Shown here piece after piece: positions 34,796 to 44,010 of a DNA stretch of 64,000 nt. The stretch comes from Oscillospiraceae bacterium (lineage in GTDB: Bacteria; Bacillota; Clostridia; Oscillospirales; Ruminococcaceae): positions 1 through 64,000 of the forward strand of contig JAHHTZ010000002.1 of the NCBI GenBank assembly GCA_020024285.1. The letters are read 5' to 3'. The notes beneath the pieces were generated by a model. That model saw nothing but the letters and a program-made list of their open reading frames with translations. It was not told the DNA's origin and searched no databases. Within the stretch, counting starts at the first letter, position 1, and each line of letters starts with the position of its first letter. Both the position numbers and the translations under genes were made by a program.

Positions 34796-36892
34796 TTATA
34801 CACGGTGCAATAAATCGGTGTAGGTTGGCATTGGCCAATTGCGCTGATCTACGATCGATTCCAGCGAATCACAGCACTGACGCAGATACTGCATTGCATT
34901 TTTGAGCTCACGGCTTGAGAAAAACGCTTTTTCCTCTACGGTGGAGAGGGAATCCTGTTTTTCCAATGTTTCGTCCAGATGGGAAACACTTTCGATGATC
35001 TCCTCGATCCCTCGTGTCACAACCTTTACATGCCCGCTGATCAATTCGCTGGAAATGCCGCATTGTGCAATCTGATTGCAGCTGCTGGCAGCTCTTCCGG
35101 CGTATTCGATGCAGGAAGGAAGGATCTGACGCTGTGCGATCTCCAGCATGGTAGATGCCTCGATATGGCGCACCTTGACGTAGTTTTCCATCAGCACCTC
35201 GCACCGTGCGCGGCATTCTTTTTCGGAGAACACACGAAAACGTTCAAAAAGCTCGATATTCTTTTTGTCAAGGAAGGTCCGGTAAGCATCGATGGTATTG
35301 CTGATCAGCGGAAGTCCTCGGCGCTTGGCTTCCTCCACCCACTGCTGGCAGTAGTTGTTGCCATTGAAGAGGATTCGTCCGTGCTGCTTCATCGTATCAG
35401 AAATGATGCGCTGGATTTCCTCCTCGATATTTGATGCCTGACTCAAACGATCGGCATAAACAGAAAAAGAATCTGCAAGGATGGTGTTGAGGACCACATT
35501 GGGGTAGGAGATGGACTGGGAGGAACCAACCATACGGAACTCGAACTTATTGCCGGTGAAGGCAAACGGAGAGGTGCGGTTGCGGTCTGCTTCATCCATT
35601 TGAAAGTTTGGGATCGCCTCCACACCGACATCCATCATCGGCTGCTCACAATGCTTGCAGATGCTTCCGCCGGAGATGTTCTGAAGGATCGAGAGCAGGT
35701 TCCCTCCGAGGAAGATGGAGATGATGGCAGGGGGAGCTTCGCCTTCGCCAAGGCGGTATTCATTTCCGGGGCAGGCAGCAGACATCCTCAGCAGATCTGC
35801 ATAAAGGTCAACACTGCGGATAAACGCACACAGCATCAACAGGAAGGAGAAATTCTCTTCCGGGTTTGGTCCGGGCTCCAGCAGATTTACACCGGTATTG
35901 GTCAAAACGGAGTAGTTATTGTGTTTTCCCGAACCGTTGACTTTCGCAAAAGGCTTTTCGTGGAGCAGGCAGGCAAGGTTGTGCTTTTTTGCCAGATTGC
36001 GCATCGTTTCCATCACAAGCTGATTGCTGTCGCAGGCAATATTCGCTGTAGAAAATTCGACAGCAAGCTCGTGCTGGGCGGGCGCAGCTTCGTTGTGCTT
36101 TGTTTTGCTTACAATGCCAAGCTCCCATAAATTTTCATCGAGATCCCTCATAAAATCCGCTACCCGGATGCGGATGCGTCCATAATAATGGTCATCCAGA
36201 TCCTGCCCCTTGGAGGGGCGGGCGCCGAAGAGGGTGCAGCCGCATATTTTCAGATCCAGGCGTTTTTCGTACAGATCGCGGTCCACAAGAAAATACTCCT
36301 GTTCTGCGCCAACGGTTGGAACAACCTTATTTACATCAGAGCATCCCAAGGTATGGAGCAGGCGCACACCCTGCTCTGAGAGCGCCTGCATTGAGCGCAG
36401 GAGCGGGGTTTTGGTATCCATTGCCTCTCCGGTGTAGGAGCAGAATGCAGTGGGGATATAGAGCGTTCCGTCGCGCACAAAGGCAGGGGAGGTAGGGTCC
36501 CATGCAGTATAGCCTCTCGCTTCAAAGGTGGAGCGAAGACCACCGGAAGGGAAGGAGGAGGAATCTGCCTCTCCTTTTACAAGCGCCTTGCTCGAAAATT
36601 CCAGCGTCACAGTGCCATCACCAGCTGTGGACAAAAAGGCATCATGCTTTCCGGCGGTTGCGTTATTCATTGGCTGAAACCAGTGTGCATAATGTGTGGC
36701 ACCTTGTTCGATCGCCCAGTCTTTCATGGCGTTTGCCACAATATCCGCAATCGCAGGGTCCAAGGTGCGTCCCTCGCTGCTTGTTTTTTTAATACTCTGG
36801 TATACATTCCGGGGCAGGGTGCGCCGCATCACTGCGTCATTAAATACATGACATCCGAAAATCTCAGCAACATTTATTTTTGAATTGTCCAT
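34796..36892 (-). CDS. glnN: Glutamine synthetase type III (GlnN)
   Basis: Makes glutamine from glutamate, ammonia and ATP. At 698 residues it has type III length, much larger than types I and II (about 350-470). Characteristic segments: AEIFGCHVFNDAVMRRTLP at the N-terminus, SFPSGGLRSTFEARGYTAWDP, VGAEQEYFLVD, KVNGSGKHNNYSV and NRTSPFAFTGNKFEFRMVG. It is a single-gene unit. A short GCACCG/CGGTGC hairpin overlaps its stop. Start ATG 36892 follows GGGACG. Confidence 0.95.
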   Translation of the reverse strand: MDNSKINVAEIFGCHVFNDAVMRRTLPRNVYQSIKKTSSEGRTLDPAIADIVANAMKDWAIEQGATHYAHWFQPMNNATAGKHDAFLSTAGDGTVTLEFSSKALVKGEADSSSFPSGGLRSTFEARGYTAWDPTSPAFVRDGTLYIPTAFCSYTGEAMDTKTPLLRSMQALSEQGVRLLHTLGCSDVNKVVPTVGAEQEYFLVDRDLYEKRLDLKICGCTLFGARPSKGQDLDDHYYGRIRIRVADFMRDLDENLWELGIVSKTKHNEAAPAQHELAVEFSTANIACDSNQLVMETMRNLAKKHNLACLLHEKPFAKVNGSGKHNNYSVLTNTGVNLLEPGPNPEENFSFLLMLCAFIRSVDLYADLLRMSAACPGNEYRLGEGEAPPAIISIFLGGNLLSILQNISGGSICKHCEQPMMDVGVEAIPNFQMDEADRNRTSPFAFTGNKFEFRMVGSSQSISYPNVVLNTILADSFSVYADRLSQASNIEEEIQRIISDTMKQHGRILFNGNNYCQQWVEEAKRRGLPLISNTIDAYRTFLDKKNIELFERFRVFSEKECRARCEVLMENYVKVRHIEASTMLEIAQRQILPSCIEYAGRAASSCNQIAQCGISSELISGHVKVVTRGIEEIIESVSHLDETLEKQDSLSTVEEKAFFSSRELKNAMQYLRQCCDSLESIVDQRNWPMPTYTDLLHRV

Positions 36893-37256
36893 CGTTGGTC
36901 ACGTCCCTTCAAAAGTTTGGAAGACAGCTTGCACTGCAAGAATAGGAATATGGTATCACCACTTTTTTATAATTGCAAGAAAATTTATCCCTAATTGAAA
37001 AATAACTCGAAAATGACGAACTTTTATGGAGTATGGGAAAAAATTTAGGACAAAAGGGCACCAACACCGGGAAAACCTCAAAATGGAGCGAATTTTCGGT
37101 ATGAATCGCTGCAATTTGTTTTACAACCACGCAAAAAAGCATGGTGAATAAACGAAAAAATAAATAAAATACAAAAACATTTAAAAAGGTGTTGCAATTA
37201 TCGAAAAAAAATGATAAGATAACTTGTACTGTCAAGATGAAAAAGGAGGTGCGACC
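36893..37256. other. AT-rich gap between glnN and rpsT
   Basis: 364 bases. It holds divergent upstream regions: glnN control on the minus side and the rpsT promoter at the right end. I see no RNA gene or repeat. An antisense open frame at 36909-37457 runs across rpsT and is a shadow. Confidence 0.6.
37192..37220 (+). promoter_or_regulatory. rpsT promoter
   Basis: TTGCAA (37192-37197) and TAAGAT (37215-37220), 17-base spacer, 36 bases before ATG 37257. Confidence 0.75.
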
Positions 37257-37508
37257 ATGGCAAATATCAAATCTGCAAAGAAAAGAGTTTTGGTTCAGGC
37301 AAAAAAAGCTGCTCAGAACAAAGCTGTAAAATCTAACCTGAAAACTGTTTTGAAACAGACAAATGCTGCAATTGAAAACAATGCAGAAAATAAAGCAGAG
37401 ATGGTTCAGTTGGCAATGAAGAAGATCGACCAGGCTTGCGCAAAAGGGATCCTTCACAAAAATAGTGCTGCTCGTAAAAAATCCACCATCTGCAATCTGG
37501 CAAAATAG
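37257..37508 (+). CDS. rpsT: 30S ribosomal protein S20
   Basis: 83 residues, very basic, starting MANIKSAKKRVLVQAKKA with the family's NKAVKSNLKT and SAARKKS segments. The ATG follows AAAGGAGG at 6 bases; an in-frame upstream ATG at 37224 lies before that site and is rejected. It has its own promoter and terminator. Confidence 0.97.
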   Translation: MANIKSAKKRVLVQAKKAAQNKAVKSNLKTVLKQTNAAIENNAENKAEMVQLAMKKIDQACAKGILHKNSAARKKSTICNLAK

Positions 37509-37546
37509 TGGTAGAATAAATAAAATTATCCGGATAATTTTATTTG

Positions 37547-37576
37547 CCGTCAGGGGAATTTCTCCTGACGGTTTTT
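37547..37576 (+). terminator. Terminator after rpsT
   Basis: CCGTCAGG pairs with CCTGACGG around a short loop and runs into TTTTTC. A smaller AAAATTATCC/GGATAATTTT hairpin lies just upstream. Confidence 0.88.
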
Positions 37577-37605
37577 CTTTATATCCACAAATAGGAGGAA
37601 TCGCG

Positions 37606-38145
37606 ATGCATCAGGAAAAAAAGCTGAACTCAGAGCCTATCTATAATGGAAAGATCATAAAGGTAAAAAAAGATACCGTGCTGCTGGAAAACGGCAAGGA
37701 AACCTCGCGCGAGGTCGTAGTGCATAACGGTGCAGTATGTATTGCAGCGCTGGATGAGGAGGATAATCTGCTTTTTGTAAGGCAGTTTCGCTACCCTTAC
37801 AACACCGAGCTTCTGGAGCTTCCGGCGGGAAAGCGCGACGGCGACGAAGACCCGGAAAGCTGTGGACGGCGGGAGCTGGAGGAAGAAACCGGATATCGGG
37901 CAAACCGTTTTGAAAAGCTGGCGGTTTTCTATCCGACTGCTGCCTACTGCACAGAGGTGATCCACATTTTTTACGCCACAGACCTGGTTCGCACGGAGCA
38001 GTGCCTTGATGAAGACGAATTTCTTACCGTGGAGCGCATTCCCTTTTCTGCCGCACTTGAGATGGTACTGCGCGATGAGATTCCCGATGCTAAAACACAG
38101 ATTGCGATTCTGAAGCTCTATGCACTGCGGCAGAACAACCAGTGA
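37606..38145 (+). CDS. nudF: Nudix hydrolase, probable ADP-ribose pyrophosphatase
   Basis: Likely hydrolyses ADP-ribose to AMP and ribose-5-phosphate. The 179 residues include a complete Nudix box (GKRDGDEDPESCGRRELEEETG, with the RELxEE core) at about 84-105, and the NudF-type N-terminal dimerisation strands (EPIYNGKIIKVKKD). YPTAAYCTEVIHIF matches the ADP-ribose-pyrophosphatase loop. Start ATG 37606 follows GGAGG at 7 bases. Exact substrate cannot be read from sequence alone. Confidence 0.88.
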   Translation: MHQEKKLNSEPIYNGKIIKVKKDTVLLENGKETSREVVVHNGAVCIAALDEEDNLLFVRQFRYPYNTELLELPAGKRDGDEDPESCGRRELEEETGYRANRFEKLAVFYPTAAYCTEVIHIFYATDLVRTEQCLDEDEFLTVERIPFSAALEMVLRDEIPDAKTQIAILKLYALRQNNQ

Positions 38146-38257
38146 TCTTATAGATAGAATCCTTCAAAAAGCTGACATAGAGAAACGGCATCGTGTTCTG
38201 TTCTCACTTGTATTATGATCGATAACAAGCTGAAAACAGAACCAAGGGAGGAAGCAG

Positions 38258-38710
38258 ATGGAATTTAGAGAAATAGATAAATCCAACTATTGGGATTGCA
38301 TGACTTTGACAGTTGACGCAAATCAAGAACATTTTGTCGCAGATAATAAGCAATCCTTGGTCGAAGCCGCATTTGAAGATGGTTTGTATACCTTAGGTAT
38401 CTATCATAAAGACACAATGATCGGTTTTGTTCTGTACGACTATGATGAAACATTTCCTGGGTGGTCTATGAGCCGTTTTATGATAGGCAAACAGTACCAG
38501 GGCAAGGGATATGGGAAGAAGGCGGTGTTGGAGTTTCTTGATTATTTTAAGAAAAAACACAACACTGATAAAATATACATCAGTGTATCCTTAGAAAATA
38601 CTGTCGCACGCAAAATGTACTCAGATCTTGGTTTTAAGGAAATCAAGGAAATTGAATATACGATTTCCAATATACGTTTTAAAGAAATGCAAATGATCAA
38701 GGAATTATAG
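38258..38710 (+). CDS. GNAT acetyltransferase, spermine/spermidine-type
   Basis: 150 residues with a full GNAT fold: motif A is IGKQYQGKGYGKKAV (about 75-89; the QGKGYG acetyl-CoA loop), followed by SLENTVARKMYSDLGFKEI. The arrangement resembles BltD and other polyamine N-acetyltransferases, but the substrate is inferred from this similarity only. Start ATG 38258 follows GGGAGGA. It stands alone, with a terminator after it. Confidence 0.82.
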   Translation: MEFREIDKSNYWDCMTLTVDANQEHFVADNKQSLVEAAFEDGLYTLGIYHKDTMIGFVLYDYDETFPGWSMSRFMIGKQYQGKGYGKKAVLEFLDYFKKKHNTDKIYISVSLENTVARKMYSDLGFKEIKEIEYTISNIRFKEMQMIKEL

Positions 38711-38752
38711 CAGAAAAGCAAATTCCGGGTTATCGGGCAGGGATATCAAGAA

Positions 38753-38787
38753 ACGGAGTGTGTCGAAATCCGATACACTCCGTTTTG
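38753..38787 (+). terminator. Terminator after the acetyltransferase gene
   Basis: A 13-bp stem with one G-U pair (38753-38765 with 38771-38783), 5-base loop, then TTTT and a T-rich stretch. Confidence 0.85.
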
Positions 38788-38829
38788 GGTTTTGGTTTTT
38801 TGGAATAATCTTCTTATCTGACGTCAGCC

Positions 38830-38859
38830 TTGACTGCCCGGTTTTTATTGTATCATAAT
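38830..38859 (+). promoter_or_regulatory. Probable promoter of trmK-nif3
   Basis: TTGACT (38830-38835) and CATAAT (38854-38859) with an 18-base spacer, 24 bases before trmK. Confidence 0.55.
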
Positions 38860-38882
38860 ATAAGGGAAAGGGACGATGGAAA

Positions 38883-39581
38883 ATGGCAAGGGAACTGGAG
38901 CTGGATGAACGCCTCAGGCAGGCTGCAAGCTATGTCCGTCCGCATGCAGTATTTGCAGATATAGGCTGCGACCACGGGCGCCTGTCTGTCTACCTGATGC
39001 AAAAATGCATGGCAGATCGAGGATACGCCTGCGATGTTCGTCCGCAGCCCTTGGAGAAGGCGCGCAGTCTGATCGAGAAAAAAGGACTGACTGAGCAGAT
39101 CACGACTGTCCTCACAGACGGTCTGCACGGGATGGAAAACAAGGGTATCACGGATGTCATCATTGCAGGCATCGGCGGCGAGGTATTGGCGCACATCATT
39201 GAGGAAGCTCCCTTCCTGCAGGACCCCAAAGTCCGTATTATTTTGCAGCCTCAATCGCGTGAGCACATCCTGAGAAAAACGCTTTACCGTCTTGGATTTT
39301 CAAATGAGGAGGAGCAGGTGGCAGCTTGCGGACGGTTTGTCTATCCTATTTTTGTAAGCAGCTATTGCGCGGCCCCAAAAGAATTATCCGATTATGAAGC
39401 ATATACCGGGCTTCTTCCGCAAAGCTCCTCACCTTTGGCGAAGGAAAAGCTCCTCAAAACAGCAAACACCCTTCTCGAAATCGCGTACGGAATGAAGGAC
39501 TCTTTGGAAAAACAGGAGGAGTCTGCAAGGATGGAAGCGCTGGGTAAACAAATCAAACAGACAGCAGAACATATGCAATAG
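38883..39581 (+). CDS. trmK: tRNA (adenine22-N1)-methyltransferase TrmK
   Basis: Methylates A22 of tRNA. The 232 residues have the TrmK opening (LDERLRQAASYV then FADIGCDHGRLSVYL, SAM motif I at about 25-40), and NPP-like position ILQPQS. The coiled C-terminal end matches the family length. nif3 follows 21 bases downstream, the same pair order as yqfN-yqfO in Bacillus. Start ATG 38883 lies behind AAGGGA. Confidence 0.9.
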   Translation: MARELELDERLRQAASYVRPHAVFADIGCDHGRLSVYLMQKCMADRGYACDVRPQPLEKARSLIEKKGLTEQITTVLTDGLHGMENKGITDVIIAGIGGEVLAHIIEEAPFLQDPKVRIILQPQSREHILRKTLYRLGFSNEEEQVAACGRFVYPIFVSSYCAAPKELSDYEAYTGLLPQSSSPLAKEKLLKTANTLLEIAYGMKDSLEKQEESARMEALGKQIKQTAEHMQ

Positions 39582-39602
39582 ATCAAAGGGGGATCACATG
39601 AT

Positions 39603-40688
39603 ATGAAAGTTTTAGTACGGGATATCTACAAGGCGGTCGATAACATGGCACCCTTTTCCCTGTCGATGGACTTTGATAATACAGGGTTGCTTGTGGGAGA
39701 TGAAAACGATGAGGTGACAGGGGTGCTTTTGGCGCTTGACTGTACAGATGCTATTTTGGACGAGGCGCAAAAGCAGGGAGCCAATCTGATTTTGACACAC
39801 CACCCCATTATTTTTAAGGGGATCAAAAATGTAAGGGCAGATTCTGTCGTATATCAGGCGATCCGCCGGGGGATTCATGTCATCAGCGCCCACACCAATC
39901 TTGATATTGCACAGGGAGGGGTCAACGACTGCCTGTCCCGTCAAATCGGCTTAACAAATCTGCGGGGACTCACCGTTACAAATTCGACCCCCTATCAGAA
40001 GATCGTCGCCTTCGTTCCCGAAACGCACTGGAAGGCGGTGTATGATGCTATGACGGCTGCCGGTGCAGGAACGATGGAAAACTATAAGGGCTGCGCCTAT
40101 CTCACACATGGGGAAGGGACCTTTCTCCCGATGGAGGGAGCAAATCCGTTTTTGGGAACCTTGGGCGAGCGGGAAACCGTGAAGGAAGTCCGCATCGAAA
40201 TGATCTGCCCTTCCAACAAAACAAAGGACGCTATAGCAGCAATGAAGCAGGCACACCCTTATGAAGTCCCGGCATATGACATCGTAGAGGATCAGGCGAT
40301 CATGCAGACAGAAACACTTGGACGAGTGGGAGATCTTGCACATTCCATGACACCGCAGGAGCTGGCTGAGCACGTCAAAAAACAGCTGGGCGGAGGAAGT
40401 ATCCGTTATACACAAGGATGCGCTCCAATCACCTCTGTGGCGGTCTGCGGCGGAGCGGGCGACTCGGAGCTTGAGAGTGCCATGCGGTGCGGTGCACAGG
40501 CCCTGATCACGGGGGAAGTAAAACACCATATCTTCCTGGAAGCCTCCCGCAAAAAAATCACACTGATCGAGGCAGGTCATTTTGAAACGGAGGATGTGGT
40601 GCTGGACCCGCTCAAAGCACGTCTTGCAGCACAGTTCCCAGAGCTTTCTTTTTCTGTCTGCCATAAAAGTGAAATCTACAGTATGTAA
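39603..40688 (+). CDS. Nif3-like dinuclear-metal protein (YqfO type)
   Basis: 361 residues. Two Nif3 halves carry the metal ligands (LILTHHPIIF near 57-66, ISAHTNLD near 97-104, and GHFETED near the C-terminus) and are separated by an inserted YqfO/CutA-like domain (about 125-230, KIVAFVPETHWKAVYDAM). Forms hexameric rings in relatives; GTP cyclohydrolase-like activity has been suggested for the family but function is not settled. Co-transcribed with trmK. Confidence 0.9.
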   Translation: MKVLVRDIYKAVDNMAPFSLSMDFDNTGLLVGDENDEVTGVLLALDCTDAILDEAQKQGANLILTHHPIIFKGIKNVRADSVVYQAIRRGIHVISAHTNLDIAQGGVNDCLSRQIGLTNLRGLTVTNSTPYQKIVAFVPETHWKAVYDAMTAAGAGTMENYKGCAYLTHGEGTFLPMEGANPFLGTLGERETVKEVRIEMICPSNKTKDAIAAMKQAHPYEVPAYDIVEDQAIMQTETLGRVGDLAHSMTPQELAEHVKKQLGGGSIRYTQGCAPITSVAVCGGAGDSELESAMRCGAQALITGEVKHHIFLEASRKKITLIEAGHFETEDVVLDPLKARLAAQFPELSFSVCHKSEIYSM

Positions 40689-40725
40689 TTTTAATATCAT
40701 AGTATAGAAATTGAGGTGACTCAAA

Positions 40726-42483
40726 ATGGCTTTAGACGGCTCTTTTTTAAGACAAATCAAGCACGAGTTGGAGGAACGTATCCTTGATGCGCGGGTAGAT
40801 AAAGTACATCAGGTGTCGCGCGAGGAACTGATCCTCATTTTGCGTCAGCGCGGCGGAAGCTGCAAGCTGTATATTTCAGCAGGTGCAGACAGCCCGCGCA
40901 TTCATCTGACACAGATGTCCTTTGAAAATCCGAAAACACCGCCTATGTTCTGTATGCTGATGCGAAAATACCTCACCGGAGCGAAGGTCATCCGCCTCGA
41001 ACAGATAGGACTCGACCGCATCTTAAACATCGTTTTTGAAGCACGCAACGAGATGGGGGACCTTGTGGAGCTCAAAGGCGTGATGGAGATCATGGGACGC
41101 CACAGCAACTTTATCCTCGTTGATTCAGAGGGGCGCGTCATCGATGCTATGAAGCGCGTCGATGATACCATGTCCTCGGTTCGACCGGTACTCCCCGGAA
41201 TGCGGTACACGCTCCCACCGGAGCAGGATAAGCTCCTGCTCACCGAGGTGACCCCGGACGCCATGACAGAGCGCATCCTCCATGGGAAGGATGTTCCGCT
41301 CTCCAAAGCGATTTTGAATGCGGTACAGGGTGTTTCTCCCATTGTCTGCCGCGAGATTTCAAACTATGTGTTCCTTGGGGACGATAAGCTTGTTTCTGAG
41401 CTGAATGAGAACGCACAGGACCGCCTGCGCTTTTTCCTTGGAAGGATTCAGACCATGGTCCGGGATCATCAGGGCATACCGACAGCAGTGATCGATTCCA
41501 AAGGAAAACCGACCGACTTTTCCTTTTTGGAAATCCATCAGTATGGCACCTCGATGCTCACCCGTCCGCATGAAAGCTACAGCGAACTGCTTGACAGCTT
41601 CTATACCCAAAGGGACAACGTTCAGCGCATGAAGCACCGCAGCAGCGATCTGCTCAAAATGCTTGCGAACACCTCCGACCGCATCGCCAGAAAAATCAAT
41701 CTCCAAAAAAAAGAGCTGATCGACTGTGCCCAAAGGGAAACATGGAGGATGTACGGCGACTTGTTGAATGCAAACCTGTATTCGATTCAAAAAGGAGATC
41801 GGGAAGCCGTGCTGCAAAACTTCTACGAAGAAGGGATGCCGATGGTGCATATCCCGCTGGACATCCGCAAAACGCCGGCACAGAACGCACAAAAATACTA
41901 TGCTGAGTACCGCAAAGCAGATACCGCAGAGAAAAAGCTGCGCGAACTCATCCAGCAGGGCGAGGAGGAATATCAGTACATCGATTCGGTGTTCGATATC
42001 CTGACCCGTGCATCCACATTGGATGAACTGGCAGCGATCCGCAGCGAGCTGGAGCAGCAGGGTTATGTTCGGGCGCAAAACCGCAAAGGAATGAAAATGC
42101 AGAAGCTCAACCCGAAAAAATACCGCTCCGACGATGGATTTACGATTTTGGTGGGACGAAACAATATCCAGAACGATCAGCTGACCCTGAAGGACAGCCG
42201 AGGACGGGACGTGTGGTTCCACACAAAGAATATTCCCGGCTCCCATACCATTGTGGTATCCGACGGACAGGATGTGCCGGATTCCACGCTGACCCAGGCG
42301 GCGATCCTTGCCGCAACCAACAGCCGTGCGGTGGACTCCGCACAGGTGCCGGTAGATTATACGCAGATCAAAAATATCAAAAAACCGCGCGGAGCAAAGC
42401 CGGGTATGGTGATCTATACCGTCTATCAGACAGCCTACGTCACTCCCGATCTGGAACTGGAAAAAAGGCTTCGGGTAGAATGA
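40726..42483 (+). CDS. rqcH: Ribosome quality control protein RqcH (NFACT/FbpA)
   Basis: Bacterial homologue of Rqc2: binds stalled 50S-peptidyl-tRNA complexes and adds C-terminal alanine tails. The 585 residues have NFACT-N (MALDGSFLRQIKHEL; IGLDRILNIVF with the conserved Asp-Arg), HhH and long coiled-coil parts (about 300-430), and the NFACT-R domain (about 465-570; LVGRNNIQNDQLTLK, DVWFHTKNIPGSH). It was once called fibronectin-binding FbpA. Start ATG 40726 follows GAGGTGA. Confidence 0.95.
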   Translation: MALDGSFLRQIKHELEERILDARVDKVHQVSREELILILRQRGGSCKLYISAGADSPRIHLTQMSFENPKTPPMFCMLMRKYLTGAKVIRLEQIGLDRILNIVFEARNEMGDLVELKGVMEIMGRHSNFILVDSEGRVIDAMKRVDDTMSSVRPVLPGMRYTLPPEQDKLLLTEVTPDAMTERILHGKDVPLSKAILNAVQGVSPIVCREISNYVFLGDDKLVSELNENAQDRLRFFLGRIQTMVRDHQGIPTAVIDSKGKPTDFSFLEIHQYGTSMLTRPHESYSELLDSFYTQRDNVQRMKHRSSDLLKMLANTSDRIARKINLQKKELIDCAQRETWRMYGDLLNANLYSIQKGDREAVLQNFYEEGMPMVHIPLDIRKTPAQNAQKYYAEYRKADTAEKKLRELIQQGEEEYQYIDSVFDILTRASTLDELAAIRSELEQQGYVRAQNRKGMKMQKLNPKKYRSDDGFTILVGRNNIQNDQLTLKDSRGRDVWFHTKNIPGSHTIVVSDGQDVPDSTLTQAAILAATNSRAVDSAQVPVDYTQIKNIKKPRGAKPGMVIYTVYQTAYVTPDLELEKRLRVE

Positions 42484-42528
42484 TAAAAACAATTTAACGA
42501 TAACTTTTATATCATTCGCCGATTTTTC

Positions 42529-42557
42529 TTGTATTTTTCACAAATTTGGTGCATAAT
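42529..42557 (+). promoter_or_regulatory. Promoter of the hydroxysteroid dehydrogenase gene
   Basis: TTGTAT (42529-42534) and CATAAT (42552-42557) with a 17-base spacer; the TTG start follows 34 bases later. Confidence 0.7.
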
Positions 42558-42590
42558 AGAGAAAAGAAACCAGTTGAAGGAGGATTTATC

Positions 42591-43391
42591 TTGAAATTAT
42601 TAGATGGTAAAATTGCATTGATCACATCTGCTACCCGCGGAATCGGTTTGGCTTGTGCTGAGAAATTGGCAGAAAACGGCGCAAAAGTTTATCTTGCTGT
42701 TCGCCGACTTGATGCAGGTAATGATGTTGCGAAGAAGATCGAAGAGAACGGCGGAAAAGCAGATGTTGTTTACTTCGATGCCGATAAAAAAGAAACATTC
42801 CATACTATGGTAGAGGAAGTTCTGGAAAAAGAAGGACATCTTGACATTCTCGTCAATAACTTTGGTGCAACAGATGTTTCTGCTGACTTTGATCTGGTTC
42901 ATGGTGATTCAGACCAATTCTTCAATATCATCGAACAGAACCTGCGCAGCGTTTATATCCCTGCAAAAACAGCAGTTCCTGCTATGATGAAAAACGGCGG
43001 AGGCTCCATCATCAACATTTCTTCCGTTGGCGGAAAATATCCGGACCTTTCCCGTCTGGCATATGGTGTTGCAAAAGCATCCATCAACTACCTTACCCAG
43101 AATATTGCAGTACAGTATGCTCGTTCCAATATCCGCTGCAACGCGATCCTTCCGGGATTCATTGCAACCGATGCTGCAATGCAGAACATGAGCGAAGAAT
43201 TCCTCAAGAGCTTCCTGAAGAATGTTCCGCTCAACCGTCCCGGACAGCCTGAGGATATCGCAAATGCCTGCGTTTTCCTCGCAAGCGACCAATCCGCTTT
43301 CATCACCGGCGAATTGATCCCAGTGGCAGGCGGTTTCGGACAGCCATCCCCAATGTATGCAATGTATCAGGATATGAAATCCAAAGGTTAA
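42591..43391 (+). CDS. Short-chain dehydrogenase, probable 7-alpha-hydroxysteroid dehydrogenase
   Basis: 266-residue classical SDR. The glycine motif TSATRGIG (about 10-17), NNFGATD (the NAG position, about 87-93), the catalytic Ser in NISSVGG and YGVAK (Tyr and Lys) are all present. From memory it resembles clostridial 7-alpha-hydroxysteroid dehydrogenases (absonum/sordellii type) along its whole length: FNIIEQNLRSVYIPAKTAVP, QYARSNIRCNAILPG, NVPLNRPGQPEDIANA and VAGGFG. AVRR after strand 2 suggests NADP. The reaction would be reversible oxidation of the 7-alpha-hydroxyl of bile acids. Start TTG 42591, 7 bases after GGAGG. Alternatives: another SDR of the FabG/BaiA type. Confidence 0.78.
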   Translation: MKLLDGKIALITSATRGIGLACAEKLAENGAKVYLAVRRLDAGNDVAKKIEENGGKADVVYFDADKKETFHTMVEEVLEKEGHLDILVNNFGATDVSADFDLVHGDSDQFFNIIEQNLRSVYIPAKTAVPAMMKNGGGSIINISSVGGKYPDLSRLAYGVAKASINYLTQNIAVQYARSNIRCNAILPGFIATDAAMQNMSEEFLKSFLKNVPLNRPGQPEDIANACVFLASDQSAFITGELIPVAGGFGQPSPMYAMYQDMKSKG

Positions 43392-43443
43392 TACTTCAAA
43401 AACTCCCGGCATAAAGACCGTTTCAGTTTTGCTCAGGGAATCA

Positions 43444-43479
43444 AAGGCACAGGGTACACCTTCCCTGTGCCTTATTTTT
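43444..43479 (+). terminator. Terminator of the dehydrogenase gene
   Basis: AAGGCACAGGG (43444-43454) pairs with CCCTGTGCCTT (43463-43473), followed by ATTTTTA. Confidence 0.85.
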
Positions 43480-43563
43480 ATGGTGATCCGGTATCATACA
43501 CTCCAAAATGGATGCAATGAGATGGCTTCTTGGTTGACGGATAAAAATGGAAGAAGGAATAAA

Positions 43564-43905
43564 ATGACAAAAAATGAATTATACAAATGTTATACTTCCT
43601 ATTCGAATCAATATCCTGAAATACAGCAGATAAAAAATATTTCGTTCGTAAAAAATGCCAAAATCTCTAAATTTTACTTGGACGAAAACGAAATAGAACA
43701 TTGGAACCGCTTACCGGATGAACTGTCTGCAACGCAAGTGATAAACTTAAATAGACAGCATAGGGATCGTCTTAAATGGAAACTGCTCGAATCCTCTTTG
43801 ACACCAGAAGAAATCAATGATTTTGAAAAGAAACATCAAATCAAGCTGCCGCAGTCCTTCCGTGATTTTTTGCTGGGATACACACCCCTGTTTGATACCA
43901 TTTAA
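43564..43905 (+). pseudogene. Truncated SMI1/KNR4 (SUKH) gene fragment
   Basis: 113 residues from ATG 43564 (AAGAAGG upstream). Only the last 35 residues show the SUKH start pattern (LTPEEINDFEKKHQIKLPQSFRDFLLGYTPLF); then a TAA stops the frame where a normal SUKH domain would continue for about 100 more residues. The downstream DNA holds no continuation in any frame and leads directly into a terminator. I read it as a decayed gene, though a short functional protein cannot be excluded. Confidence 0.6.
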
Positions 43906-43960
43906 ATATCCCTTAAAACAACATCGTTTCAAACTATTTCTCAGCCTGTTGAAACAAAGA

Positions 43961-43996
43961 AAACCGTAGGACAGATTTTCTGTCCTACGGTTTTTT
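43961..43996. terminator. Bidirectional terminator between the SUKH fragment and trpS
   Basis: AAACCGTAGGACAG pairs with CTGTCCTACGGTTT; T-runs on both strands. It serves trpS (minus) and the fragment (plus). Confidence 0.9.
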
Positions 43997-44010
43997 GTTC
44001 CCGATCAATA

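Noticed and set aside
36909..37457. 182-codon frame antisense to rpsT
   Set aside because: Phe/Cys-rich shadow of rpsT and AT-rich DNA; no ribosome site.
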